From: Hirudinaria manillensis
Lineage: Eukaryota; Annelida; Clitellata; Hirudinida; Hirudinidae
Reading direction: 5' to 3'
Length of the DNA: 64,000 bases
NCBI GenBank assembly: GCA_034509925.1
Contig: CM067529.1
Coordinates: 2,704,501 to 2,768,500 of the forward strand
Position numbers and translations under genes: made by a program. This document shows positions 25,915 through 37,200 of the stretch, piece after piece. The notes below the pieces were generated by a model. That model worked only from the letters and a program-made list of their open reading frames with translations, made no database searches and had not been told where the DNA came from. Numbering within the stretch: position 1 is the first letter of the stretch; each line of letters starts with the position of its first letter.

Positions 25915-26451
25915 CTAACCTGTTATGATGGACCTTTTTCTGAGCAATTTCCGTGAAACGAGACTCTCCAGAGAGGCGGCCCTTTTCTTCTGAATGCTGT
26001 GAATGAAATTCTCAACCTTCGGAACGTCTGCCACGTTGGCGCGTTCGACCGGCGCGGCGTCACGGACTTCTTGTAGTCGCGTGCGGTCGGTGACGCCGTT
26101 AGCGATGGCTGCCGTCTGGAGACGATCTGTCGTCGTCTGCTGCTGCTGATGTTGATGAGGATGTTGCTGCTGTTGGGCTTTGTTGGTCGGAGGGAATGGT
26201 TCGCATCTTTCATCGCAACCTGCCGTATGGGAAGCCGACCGGGATATTCTGCCAGGCCTTCTGATGCTCTCGGGCACTTCCTCCCAGACATAGGCATCGC
26301 CGGGGATGGGTCTGCAGGCATTGAAGTCGAAGTTGTATTCTTTGGACTTTGCATCGACGGCTTCTTTCATCCTGGCCTTCAGTTTTTCCATTTCCAGCCG
26401 CCTATCATGGTCGCTGAGTCTTCCGAACAAACACCTCTGAGCACTCCTCAT
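25915..26451 (-). CDS. CDKN1: CDK inhibitor of the p21/p27 (CIP/KIP, dacapo) family
   Basis: CIP/KIP proteins bind cyclin-CDK complexes in the nucleus and halt the cell cycle. The 178-residue frame carries a complete CDI domain: RCLFGRLSDHD (the cyclin-docking RxLFG motif, residues 6-16), a helical linker, then KEYNFDFNACRPIPG and YVWEEV, which match the family's WNFDFxxxxPLxG and YxWxxV. A Gln/His-rich linker follows. The C-terminus is basic (QKKRAA, RKLLRKRS), as expected for a nuclear signal; NFIHSIQKKR loosely recalls the p21 tail DFYHSKRR but lacks the PIP-box glutamine. A splice acceptor (TTATACAG) ends one base before the ATG, so the 5' UTR probably lies in an upstream exon. Near the C-terminus, GGTTAG holds both the stop and a possible donor, so an alternative tail cannot be excluded. 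Confidence 0.85.
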   Translation of the reverse strand: MRSAQRCLFGRLSDHDRRLEMEKLKARMKEAVDAKSKEYNFDFNACRPIPGDAYVWEEVPESIRRPGRISRSASHTAGCDERCEPFPPTNKAQQQQHPHQHQQQQTTTDRLQTAAIANGVTDRTRLQEVRDAAPVERANVADVPKVENFIHSIQKKRAASLESLVSRKLLRKRSIITG

Positions 26452-26859
26452 TCTGTATAATGTTGTAAAATAATGAAATTAATAAAATAGTTATATTTTT
26501 GTATGATAATAATAACATAGCTGCTATTATTATTATTATTATGTATTGTTATTCCCACCATATCAATAATAATAATGATAATAACAATAATAATAATGAC
26601 ATAATATAATTATATGTATATATATATTTATTTATTGTAATATGTACGTGTAATAATAAATGCATAATAACTTCCATGAAATGTTGTCAATGTACTACTT
26701 ATTATTGCTAGAGCTTCTCAACATTCAAAGGTTGACCTCGTAACCAAGAAAACGTAATTGCAATTAGGAAATTCGCTGCAATTACCCCCGGCAAGAACGA
26801 CGATGACGAGGACGACGACTACGATGATGACGAGGACGACGACGTGATAGCGATAATGA

Positions 26860-26867
26860 TGACGTCA
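26860..26867. promoter_or_regulatory. CRE-type palindrome TGACGTCA
   Basis: A perfect CREB/ATF site about 410 bp upstream of the CDKN1 start codon, at the edge of a GAC/GAT repeat. The repeat background makes chance occurrence more likely. Confidence 0.3.
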
Positions 26868-27689
26868 GTCCAAGGCGCTACAAGATACTACGACCCAGTT
26901 CGCAACAAATCATCAACAATGATAACAACAACAACAACAGCAACAACAAGACGTCAATAATACTTTAAATATATATATTTAATTGTTAATTGATAATAAA
27001 TATATTTTAAATTGATAGTAAATATATGTTTATTCGATATTAAATTGTATTAATAAGAGTGTTGGTAACTGCGTGAATGAATGCAATTGTCATAACGTGT
27101 CTTTCAGGACTTTGCATTGGAGACGTCCTATCAAGCGAACGGTAAACTCGTTCCAACTGGTACGAACGGCATGCCGATGATGATGACGATGATGACGACG
27201 ATGACGAAGGCGATAGCGATGACGACGACGACGTCGACGACGATGATGATGACGATCACGGTCGAAGAACAGATAAGATAACCCAGGAAGAAGAACGAGA
27301 TTTGCAATAAGAGGAATTAAATTTAGGGACAGGCACTAGGAAAAGCAGACGATAAATCTTTCCAAGGATCCAATATTTCAGCTGCTCATGGAAATACGGG
27401 TCTGAGTTCAGAGCGAGAGAAGAAGCCGAGAAAGGGGCAATGTGGAGGCGGATTGGGGAAGGAGATGGGTGGATGAGAAATTGAGGGGTCGCACAAGTTT
27501 GAGGAGTTGGTCGACCGAAGAATAATTGACAAAAGAAAGGATGAAATATTTGCTCTGAGCCTAGTTAATGAGATCCAGTGTCAACTAATTTCCAAGTCAA
27601 ATGAATCACTTTCCAGAGGTTTCCTGGAAAAGTAAATTTCCGACCAAATCCGGAATGAAGGCCACCAGACCGGAGTCACAACGGGGTGA

Positions 27690-27730
27690 CGAAGGTCGCG
27701 GCTTCGAGTCCTGGCTCTGAACGGATGACA
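27690..27730 (+). mobile_element. tRNA-like (SINE-type) fragment
   Basis: GCTTCGAGTCC at 27701-27711 differs by one base from the Pol III B-box consensus, and the surrounding bases resemble the element at 11925-12010 on the other strand. Confidence 0.3.
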
Positions 27731-28142
27731 ATCAGTCACGCCGTCGACGATTCACGTCTCAATAAGGGAGTGGACGAGTCTCATGATTATGATAATGATG
27801 CAAAAATTACGTATTAGTCAGAAGTAAAGTGATTCGTGTCGATACAAAAAAAAAAAAAAGACAAACGCAAAATGATACAAAACGTCGAACTAAAGTCATT
27901 GAAATTAATGAGCAAACAAAATACATACATATAAACATCAAAGCGTCCTAACCTCGCCGAGTTCGAATTAATCCCCTTTCCAAGATAAAGAATAAAATCT
28001 GACGACAGGAGTTGAAAGACAGGCGTCGTTGCAAAACAATACAAGTTCGTCGTAGAAAAACCGTTCGATTTACAACTTCGTTGATTAACAACAATTTACA
28101 AATTTAAAACCATTACTAGTTTAAAGCACCGGTTGTAAATTT

Positions 28143-28373
28143 CCTTTTTATAGAATCGAGAGAGAATACTATAGAAGTAATTGGCTCAGTCGGGACTGCC
28201 TGGCTAGCTGAGTTAGCTGAGTTAGCTGAGTCGACTGTCGTCCCCAGTCAAATAAACATATTAAAATAGCAAAAGGCCAACTTTATAAATGCTCTCGTAT
28301 AACTTTTTGCTTCCTATTTAACCAGCTCGGCCTTCAAGTAAACTTCTTAGGACCGCCCACCGACCAATCAGAG
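28143..28373 (-). promoter_or_regulatory. Candidate CDKN1 promoter (CCAAT, GC box, TATA)
   Basis: On the minus strand, in order: an inverted CCAAT box (CTCTGATTGGT, 28363-28373), a GC box (GGGCGG, 28353-28358), a palindromic TTTATAAA (28282-28289) and a strong TATAAAAAGG (28143-28152). A start near 28118 with a non-coding exon ending at 27953 would splice in phase to the acceptor at 26452. The parts are seen; the assignment to CDKN1 is inference. Confidence 0.35.
28204..28232 (+). repeat. Three tandem copies of TAGCTGAGT
   Basis: A perfect 9-bp unit repeated three times inside the promoter-like cluster. The unit resembles Maf/AP-1 half sites. Confidence 0.7.
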
Positions 28374-28498
28374 TGGAGAGCTATTTTTAGGCGATTACGA
28401 CCAAGTGTAAGAGTTTCGTAATTTCAGAGCCCGCCAAAAATGGCTTCGCCTACGTGAAGATTTGTTTTTGTTGACATCAGCATTTCTGCTTTATTGCG

Positions 28499-28699
<201 letters not shown>

Positions 28700-30503
28700 A
28701 AAAACATTTAACCATGAATTCCCAAGGAGGGTGGAATAAAGTGGAGGTGATTCAACCGTGGACTTCCAAAATTCGTGTCTACTTTTTTTTTTAATTTGAT
28801 TTTCAATTTGGTTTATTTTAATCAATTAACCAAATAATAAACTTATTTATTATGAATACATCATTTAACATCATATCGGCTCATTCGATGCCTTTCAAGT
28901 CCACGTGTTCAACCAGTTGTGAGATGAACAAAGGAATGTTTGACTAGGATTCCATTCTTTCAAGACTCATTTCATCCTTCTTTGATATGCTCGACAGCCT
29001 ATTCATCTATCTTGGGTTCCTCGCATGATTTTCAGGAGAAATTCAATGTCATTTCTAAGAAATGAAGAATGATCCTGGGCTTAAAATTATTTTGTTATTA
29101 AATTTATAACGTTCGGATTCAAATTTGAAAATTTCATTTTTATTTTTATAAACACGACTTGGTATTAACGAAAGTAATCCCTTAATTATGGCAATAAAAA
29201 CTTGTTAATCGTAGGAAACCAAGTTCAAGAAGTTCATGTCGAAAATTATGAGTGTTGAAGAAAGATTATTGCCGGTTAATTTGTTCAGCATGATGAAAAG
29301 ACACTGGATATTACCGATTTTCGAAAATAATGACGGGCAAAACCAGCAACGTCGTGACAATATCATCTGCCCTTGGGGAAATTTTCGGTCTCAGACGGTT
29401 ATTACTAATATTACTAATACTTGTAGTAAACAGCACCTACAAAACCATAACAGAAATAATTAGTCAGAGTTTGGAAATGCCACGTTGGTTTTAGTAGAAT
29501 TCAATTTTTTTTTAGTGCGGTTGTGAAACTGATGACTGAGGAGCTAAATGATTCGCATCATAATCATAATGTTCGAAAACAATAGTGATGTAATTGTGAA
29601 ATAATTTTAATAAAATGGAAATGCAAACAGTTGGATTTTTCAGATATAACGACTTCTCGATTTCGTTGGTACTTATGGATCGCCCTGAGAATTTGTGATT
29701 GATTTCCAGCAATTTTTAATTTTTGCACACATTACAGATTCGTTGACAATTAAAAAAAAATCTTGGTAGAAATTGGCTCTCGAATTACTTGTCCATTCAT
29801 ACTGATTACGTCAATGATTCTAGTACTATTTCTAATCTAATATTACAAATTTTAACACCGATTAAAACATGAGATATGTGAACATATAGTCCTTTCGTAT
29901 TTCATTATTACGTTATTAATCTCAAAACCTGTTTAAGCTCTTCTTAATAGATCGATAAACATAAAACCATTTTTACAATTAACACGAAAGTGTTAAGCGT
30001 TAAAAGGTAAAAAAAAAATCATAATGTCATGTTTTGAAAATGAATGATATTCGGTTTTCGAAAAATCAACAACTTCAAATGTTTATTTTTGACCGGTCTA
30101 CGTAACGCTACCTCTTATTATCGGTCTGCTATCGAACGAGTTTTTATGCCGAAGGATGGTGATCGTTAAATAATCGTTAACAATTTTAATGTAAAATGAT
30201 CGAAAATTGGTCGTCTACTGAGTCGATTAAATTGTATTTTTTTGACGATTGCACATAAGTAAGCTTAGTCCTCGTTTATTATCGATTGATCTGTCGAGGT
30301 GGGATTAACGCTGATTTAAAATAAATTATTTCATAGAATTGGATCTATTTGACAAATGTAAATTTACTTAATTCGATAATGACTATTGTCAAAATTTATT
30401 ACGAAACTTACCGAATACCGAATGATAAATTTTAGCAATGTTAAAAATAAGCATATTTAAATAGTTGATAGTCGAATATGAATTTCATTAATCTGTGAAT
30501 AAT

Positions 30504-32693
30504 ATGTATTATAAACAGATATCAAGAGATTCACTTTCTGCAAATGAAGGCATGGAAGGTTCGGAAGCTCGAGTCGTATGCATCAACGTGCCAACAAGGA
30601 AGTCTGCAGACGTCACAATCGATTTGAGGCAGGATGGACTCATGCATTTATTCACTGTCGACAACATGGAGGGTTTGTCCAAGCTGAGATCGACAGATGA
30701 CGAATCTATTCAATCATCGAACAAATCCAGTTACGAAGATTTTGAAACGAAAGCCTGCAGTGAGACGGAGGCAAAATCTTCACGTTGCCCGATCGAGCCA
30801 TCGACCATCATACATCTGAAAATCGTGGCTCCGGATTGCCGAAAGGAAGCCGAGGCTTCCGGAAAACCGTCGTCCGAGAAGGCGAAATGCATTTCTAGTC
30901 GGTCGTCTCCTGCATCGCATTCGAACAAGAATTGCGTGAAAGTTAGAAGTTCGTTGTGCGAAATGCAGAAAGAGACAAAGAAAGTGAAAGAACAGTCCGA
31001 CGAACGGATAAATATTTTGAAGGAGTTCGAAATAACCAGGCAACTGGAGAGGCTGAGGACAGAAACTAAAAAGGTTTCCAGGAAGAAGTACACCCATCAC
31101 CTGGAGAGGGTCGCGGCTCAAGTACGACTCAATTCTCCGAGAAGCGAAGCGTCGGAAAAATCGGCCAATGACATCTCGAGTATTTTTAACGACGACGCAC
31201 GCGAAGCAAACGAACCTGCACTACAGAACGATTCAAAGAATGATGGAGACATATCTTCCACCAAGACCGATGATCTTCCAGCCAGTCCGATCCCAGAAGG
31301 AATGAACGAAGATCGAAAGAGAAAAGAAGACGTTGAACCGCCGACACCTTTGAAGAGAAAGAACGTTCTGTTAGGAGGACCTCAGTCAAAAAGGGTGAAA
31401 TTAGATAGCCCGGATTTGGCATCGGAAGAGAGAAAGTGGGTAGTATTTCCGTGTCGACCGAAGAATACGTATCGAAACGGAGAATTGGTTATCGGCTGCT
31501 GCAATCACGAAGACGGACCTCTGAAGGAGGAAATTCCTCTTCTCGTCACGAACGACGAGGACGAAGATTTTTCCCAAATAGGCTTCGAACTGCTCGAACT
31601 ATGGAAACTCGACGACCGGGAGATAGAGGAGCTGAAGAAACAGGTCCGAGAGGAGTTCGAACACAAGCAGAAGGAGCACATCATGCCCCTCATCTTGAAC
31701 TTGAGCCCCGATCAGATCGAGTCGACGTACGTCGGGGTGAGGGACGTCATGAACATGTACGACATCACCGAGCAGGACTCCGACGAGGAGAGTCGGCAAT
31801 CGACGGAGGTCGCAGAAGAAGAGGGAAAACTGACCGAATTAAAGAGTCTCGACGCTCTGTACAAGGAAGAATTCAGTAAGGAATATTACAGGGACCTATT
31901 CAACGTCGTCGACGGGGGTTCTTTTTGGAGGGCCGAGGAGGAACAGTCGGAGGAAAAGCAGACCAACTACTCAAGGAATCGGCCAAAGAGATCGACAGTT
32001 GATTACACTCCTTCTGCCTACGCCTTCATCGGGTTCATGGAGGGCAGGAGAGTGAGGCATAAGTCGGACTACGAAGACCGGAGGATTTCGCACAAGCACG
32101 GAAAGGCGTCGAACAAAGAGACCTCTTCTGGAGAGGACTTCTTGTCTGATTGTGACAAAAGCTTCAACTCCTGCGAAGAGCCCGTCTGTTTTCAGAACAA
32201 AAGTCCGGGCAATGTTTCCATCATCAGAAACGATGCCCCAGATTTTGTGAGCGACCTCCAAAATGAACAAAACGTTCCCAACATAACCCAACGAGCAGCA
32301 AACAAACCCGAAGGCACCCGACTCGAGTTGTCCGGAGGTTGCGAGTCGGAATGCGGCAAAATCGTTCCGCCCCGTCGGCCCATTTCTAACGGCCACTCGG
32401 AAGCAAATTCCGGAAGCTCCGAATGCCAAGAACAATCCGTCAAGGGCTGTCGTCAAGGTAACTTCACGAGAGTGCCGAGCCATTTACAAAAAACGACTGC
32501 CGATGGCCTCGAGTGTTCCGATTCACGCCAGACGGCTCTCGTCAAATCTGACGGAAAAGCATTTTCTCTCCCGTCGGATGTCGATCGTCTCCATTCCCGT
32601 CAGCAGGAAAGGTACGATGACGACGACGATGACTACGAAGATGACATTCATCAGAGTAGGGAACGTGTACTGGGACTCTCTGAGTCCTCCTGA
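30504..32693 (+). CDS. Unrecognised 729-residue acidic/basic protein, probably nuclear, in one exon
   Basis: A 730-codon open frame without introns, free of repeats except near its end, with ordinary codon use; its length makes chance very unlikely. I do not recognise the family. Visible features: a Ser/Lys-rich N-terminal third; a charged helical stretch (about residues 155-205) with heptad-like Leu/Glu; a classical nuclear signal SKRVKLD, identical in its core to that of c-Myc, after LKRKNVLLGG; a compact region starting WVVFPCRPKNTYRNGELVIG and running through IGFELLELWKLDDREIEEL, LNLSPDQIESTY and EFSKEYYRDLF to YTPSAYAFIGFMEGRR, the best candidate for a folded domain; and a polar tail with an Asp tract. 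The start could instead be the better-context ATG at 30552, or an acceptor (ATAAACAG) at about 30518 could join an upstream exon. AATAAA at 33155-33160 may end the transcript. Confidence 0.75.
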   Translation: MYYKQISRDSLSANEGMEGSEARVVCINVPTRKSADVTIDLRQDGLMHLFTVDNMEGLSKLRSTDDESIQSSNKSSYEDFETKACSETEAKSSRCPIEPSTIIHLKIVAPDCRKEAEASGKPSSEKAKCISSRSSPASHSNKNCVKVRSSLCEMQKETKKVKEQSDERINILKEFEITRQLERLRTETKKVSRKKYTHHLERVAAQVRLNSPRSEASEKSANDISSIFNDDAREANEPALQNDSKNDGDISSTKTDDLPASPIPEGMNEDRKRKEDVEPPTPLKRKNVLLGGPQSKRVKLDSPDLASEERKWVVFPCRPKNTYRNGELVIGCCNHEDGPLKEEIPLLVTNDEDEDFSQIGFELLELWKLDDREIEELKKQVREEFEHKQKEHIMPLILNLSPDQIESTYVGVRDVMNMYDITEQDSDEESRQSTEVAEEEGKLTELKSLDALYKEEFSKEYYRDLFNVVDGGSFWRAEEEQSEEKQTNYSRNRPKRSTVDYTPSAYAFIGFMEGRRVRHKSDYEDRRISHKHGKASNKETSSGEDFLSDCDKSFNSCEEPVCFQNKSPGNVSIIRNDAPDFVSDLQNEQNVPNITQRAANKPEGTRLELSGGCESECGKIVPPRRPISNGHSEANSGSSECQEQSVKGCRQGNFTRVPSHLQKTTADGLECSDSRQTALVKSDGKAFSLPSDVDRLHSRQQERYDDDDDDYEDDIHQSRERVLGLSESS

Positions 32694-33038
32694 CAAACAA
32701 ACAAAAACTGATCCAAGCTGTGCATGGTTGTTGACCTTTTTTTTTGGTCCTTTTTTCTGCAAGAGGCAATCATCCTTCCATTGAGACTGTTTCCACTAAT
32801 TGTTACTAATTTTCTTTGTATTTCGTCATCCAAATTTATTTTGTATCTTATACTTCAAGTGATCTTTCTAACGTCGATGACATGCTTTTAAGGTGACGGA
32901 AGTGTCACGGCATAGTTTTTACCTCTCGCAAGCTTTTTGATATTCTCAAATATAAAACTTTGTTTCAATACCTACGTTACAATTCAATTCACATTCAAAA
33001 GTTTAGTTCTGGACTCTCATAATTTTAAAAGGGGCTAT

Positions 33039-33042
<4 letters not shown>

Positions 33043-33077
<35 letters not shown>

Positions 33078-33115
33078 CTTTTATATATATATGTATGTTT
33101 ACATATATATATATA
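33043..33115. repeat. (CA)n/(TA)n dinucleotide repeat
   Basis: ACACAC followed by long TA runs with short interruptions. Confidence 0.95.
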
Positions 33116-33154
33116 AATATAAATTTGTTATGTTTGAATTTTAATAACAATTGT

Positions 33155-33160
33155 AATAAA
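33155..33160 (+). terminator. AATAAA polyadenylation signal
   Basis: Canonical hexamer 462 bases past the stop of the 729-residue gene, just after a TA-rich tract. Confidence 0.5.
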
Positions 33161-34280
33161 GATTCTGAATGAGGGTATGCCTCAAAAAGAAGGAAGAAGA
33201 AATTAAGACTTGAACTCGTTTGGTGCAACAAAACATTATCATTGAAAAAGAATTTGAAAAAAGCACAGAACAACAAACAACTAATTCGATTTCCTAGGCT
33301 GCTCTGAAACGAGCAGCCTGCCCAAAACTTTCTTCGTGGTTAAGAAAAATATCATCGTTTTTATGAAGCGGTCGCACCTCTCCCGTCCGGGCGTCGACCG
33401 ACCCCGTAATATTATTAATATTAATAAATTTATTAATTAATGCACAACACGTAGGGACAACAGTTACCACTAAGCCTAACTGCATGCGAAAAGACGAACG
33501 GTCTCTGACAACTAGGAACAAACGAAACGAAAAATGGCTAAGTTACTCGGACTACATCTCGGGAGCTTTTAAAACCACGTCGTTTGAGCTAAATATGAAA
33601 GATAAACGAACAAATTGAGAAAAATAATCGAATAAATTCAAACAAACAAACAAACCACGTCCAAACTCTAAAAGCTTTTACGTTTCCAGTCCCCGGTCCC
33701 GAACGTCAATCGCCTAAGGTCGTAAAGATGCCGACGCCATCTCGCGTGCGTCGAGAAATCGCGGGCAGATTAAATTATCGACGAGAACGACTTGTACAAT
33801 GAGTTCACTAAAGACCACCAAAAACACGATTTGATATGCACAAAGGGGATGTTCCGACCGCGCGGCGCTCTCCGCCGACAATCCATCCCGGTATGGAAAC
33901 AACGTTCATCATCGTCATAGGGCAGGTGCTCTGCCATTACCCGGGCTCGAATGTTAAATACGAACGCTACGTACCGGCCAGGCAAACACTTCGTCGAATT
34001 AATTGTATAATTGTATCCCACATCCTCACGAATAACTCAGAGAAAAAAATATTTAAATATGGCCGCCCATCTTTTGCAGCCAACATTTCACGGACGGCAA
34101 TTCGGCCAGACCCGATGGAGCTGCCGGCTCTCTTTCGTCCTCTTCAGCTGCCCATGGATCTTCCAGGAGAGATCCTTCAGAAAAAAGAACTTGCAACTCC
34201 CCGAAAGTGAGCGTAACGTGAGAGGTCACGGACGCGCACGTCAGGGTCGCGGCACGGGCAACTCCCGGCCCTCCGTCGCC

Positions 34281-37200
34281 CTAATTCAGCAGTCCGACTA
34301 TCCTCTGCCAGAGATCCTTCTTGCAGGACTTGGATCTTTTCAATCCGTTGATCAGCTCATTGAACTGCGTCTGTCCGTCCGGTATGAGGAGGAAAACCTT
34401 GCGAGCGCTGCAGAGGATGTTTATGAACTCCTCGTAATCTTGAGGTACGATGTGGTGGATCCTCGCGTGAGTGCACTGGACGAACCTGGGACGGGAACGA
34501 TAATGTTGACGAAAACATATTTTGTAATTGTAGTTTATAATAAATATTTATTAAATCATATTCATTCTCTTCGTGAAGAGATGCCTGGGGATCGTGTCTG
34601 TCCGACATTAAAAAAAAAAAAAAAGAAAACAAATTCAAACATTTGTGAGCTCTTCTGCAAAAGTGATTGGATGAACGGTATTCTCAGGTTTTGATTGATC
34701 TGGTTAATGTTTCCGTTCGAAAACGCCTTCGCCATGTCGATGGCAATGTCCGACAGGATGAAGGGACTCAGGACCGCTGTGCACGTACTGGCGCAGAACT
34801 GCTGCACGTGCGTCGTGCCTGATAATCAATCGACGTTTAGCGTTACATTTAACGAGACATTTTATCACATGATATTAAAAGACATTTTATCACACGATAT
34901 TAAAAGACATTTTATCACACGATATTAATACATTTAATACACACACACACACACATGCAATTATAATCACTTTGACAATTAAAAGCATTGCATCGACGGT
35001 GAGAAACAGGTTACAGGATAATTAATAATGAACAATCATAACGACATCATTGTCATCATCATCCTCATCATCATCTAACGCACTTACCTAATTTGATGGA
35101 CACTTCCAGCAGCCACTTGACATCTTCCCCGTAGGGCGGATTGCGCGAGAACTTGACCTGGGGTCGATCGTCGTGGACCTTCCTGGCCAAAGCCTCCATG
35201 GCCAACATGCCAACCCTGTAGGCGGCGTACAGGAAGTACACGACGCTCGACGTGACGGAGCCCTGAGACCCGCTGTGAGTGGAGGTGGTGACGCCCGACG
35301 TGGGCAGTTGGGGAGCGTACTGGGTGGATGGGGGTAGGGAGGATTGGAGAGAGGGGACCTGCTGCAGATGCAGGGCATTCGCTGGAGCTTGCTGCTGAAG
35401 AAAAACAGTTGGTTTATTCCTTTAATTTCTTTTTGCAAATAAAAATGTGGAAAACCATTTTAGTAAATATAAAAATAAACTTTGTGACAACAACATATTC
35501 TTGAATAAATAAAATTATAATTATCGATGGAAAATAAAACTTTAAAAAAGAAAGAATTCCTATTAACCAGACTGGCCAGCATAACTCCGGGCTGCATCGA
35601 ATCCACGGGGTACTGCTGATAGCCGAACACTTGGGGCCACGGGCCGGGCGGAACGCCGGCGTTGTTCTGCCCCACGAAAGCAATCTGGTAAGAGGGTGGC
35701 GTCTGTACTTGGATGGGCAGGACGTGAGAGGCCAAGTTCATCTGGACGATCTGCTGCCCTCCACGATGCCTGATGACCTGGTGCTGGGGAAAGTAGGGGT
35801 TCTGACCGCCGGGGAAGGCGACCACGGAGTTGCCTGGCGGAGTCGGATGGATGGAAAGGTAGCTGAAGGGAGGAGCCGACAGGTAGGGCTGAGAGGGCTG
35901 CGGTGCCAGATAGTGCTGCTGGTGGTGCATGGCCTGTGGAGGTTGAGACTGCTGCGAGGGCTGGTGGTAGAACAGCTGCTGCGGCTGGAAGCCATACTGC
36001 TGGAGAGTGTACGGAGCGCGAGGGTAGCTCGGCATCCTGGAGTCCGCCTGACCAACGTTGGCTTCCTCCCTCTGAGACGTAACGGGGGGCACGACATGCA
36101 CCATGCCCTGCTCCAGGGGAGGATTGGAGGAGGGATTTCTTCTGTCGACATGGAAACTGGAAGTTGCCGTAGGAGCAGGAATGGGACCGGTGTAAAGCTC
36201 GTACCATCTGCAATGAATCTCTTTTTATTATTAAGATTGACTAGCAGCCAAGGGTCATAGCCATGTCAAGTGGTACAAATATTGTTTGACGACCGTGGCT
36301 AATATTACTTTCAATAGGCAAGAGAAAGCAAAAGATTGTCGAACCTTTTGGCAATTTCGAAAAGAACTTCAGAATGGACTCCTCCATCTTTGGCAGCCAT
36401 CTCCACACTGAGGCAGGCCCTTTGCAGCATCTCGGAACTCTGATCCTTGCACTGGTTGAGAGCGATGTGGATTTCGTTCGTGTTCAGAAAAGAGGCAAAG
36501 GACAGACAGGACAGAGCCAGTTCGGCGGCTGCCGAAACCATGCTCGGGTCGCGGCACCGGGACGCCCTGTCGGCCAACGAGGCCGCCTCCTGAGGGGTGA
36601 GGTGGTTCTCCCAGGCCTGCGTCAGTATCTTGATCGCTGCCGGTCCAATCTCAGTGGCTTGACCTTGGAATTACAAGAGGGTGCAAACGAGTGTTTTGTT
36701 TTTGGTGCATTTTGTAACGAATTATAACAAAAATTATAAGTTGAATACGTTAAAAAGGAGAAAATCCTTAAAGCAAATATGAACACGAATGATCACCATT
36801 TATCCAGGACACGAGAGAGGAATAAGTCCTGGAGATCCAGTTCGGGGAAACCCTGTTGTTAAGGCCGAGAGCGTAGAGGCCGATCTGGAATGCGCACAGG
36901 TGGAGGGCCCGGTGCGGCCCGTTGGGGCCCCCATTCGAATTGCCGCTATTGTTTCCACTCGTGGCGTTGTTGCTGCTGCTGCTATTCTGGAAGTTGATGG
37001 AGTGCTGGGTGAACAGGGAGGTGGAAACGTTGCCTCCGGCCTTTATAAGGATCGTCTTGGCCAGTTCAAACATGAAGTGGGCCAGGGCTTCGCTCGGCTG
37101 ATTTGGCAACAGGGGCATGATTCTGCTCTTGCCCTTGTACCTACAAAGGATGCCAAACAACAAGCAAGTACTTTGTTTTTCTGTCCTGATGATGATGATT

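Larger units (their letters stand above)
32694..34280. other. Convergent 3' region between the 729-residue gene and ZSWIM8
   Basis: It holds a probable polyadenylation signal for the plus-strand gene (33155-33160), a (TA)n repeat, and about 1 kb below 34281 that is likely the ZSWIM8 3' UTR. No gene was seen. Confidence 0.5.

Noticed and set aside
31436..32483. Long shadow frames on both strands inside the 729-residue gene
   Set aside because: They overlap the much longer frame and have Arg-rich or Ser-rich composition typical of shifted reading.
35631..36260. 209-codon plus-strand frame
   Set aside because: It is antisense to a ZSWIM8 exon with clear homologous content.
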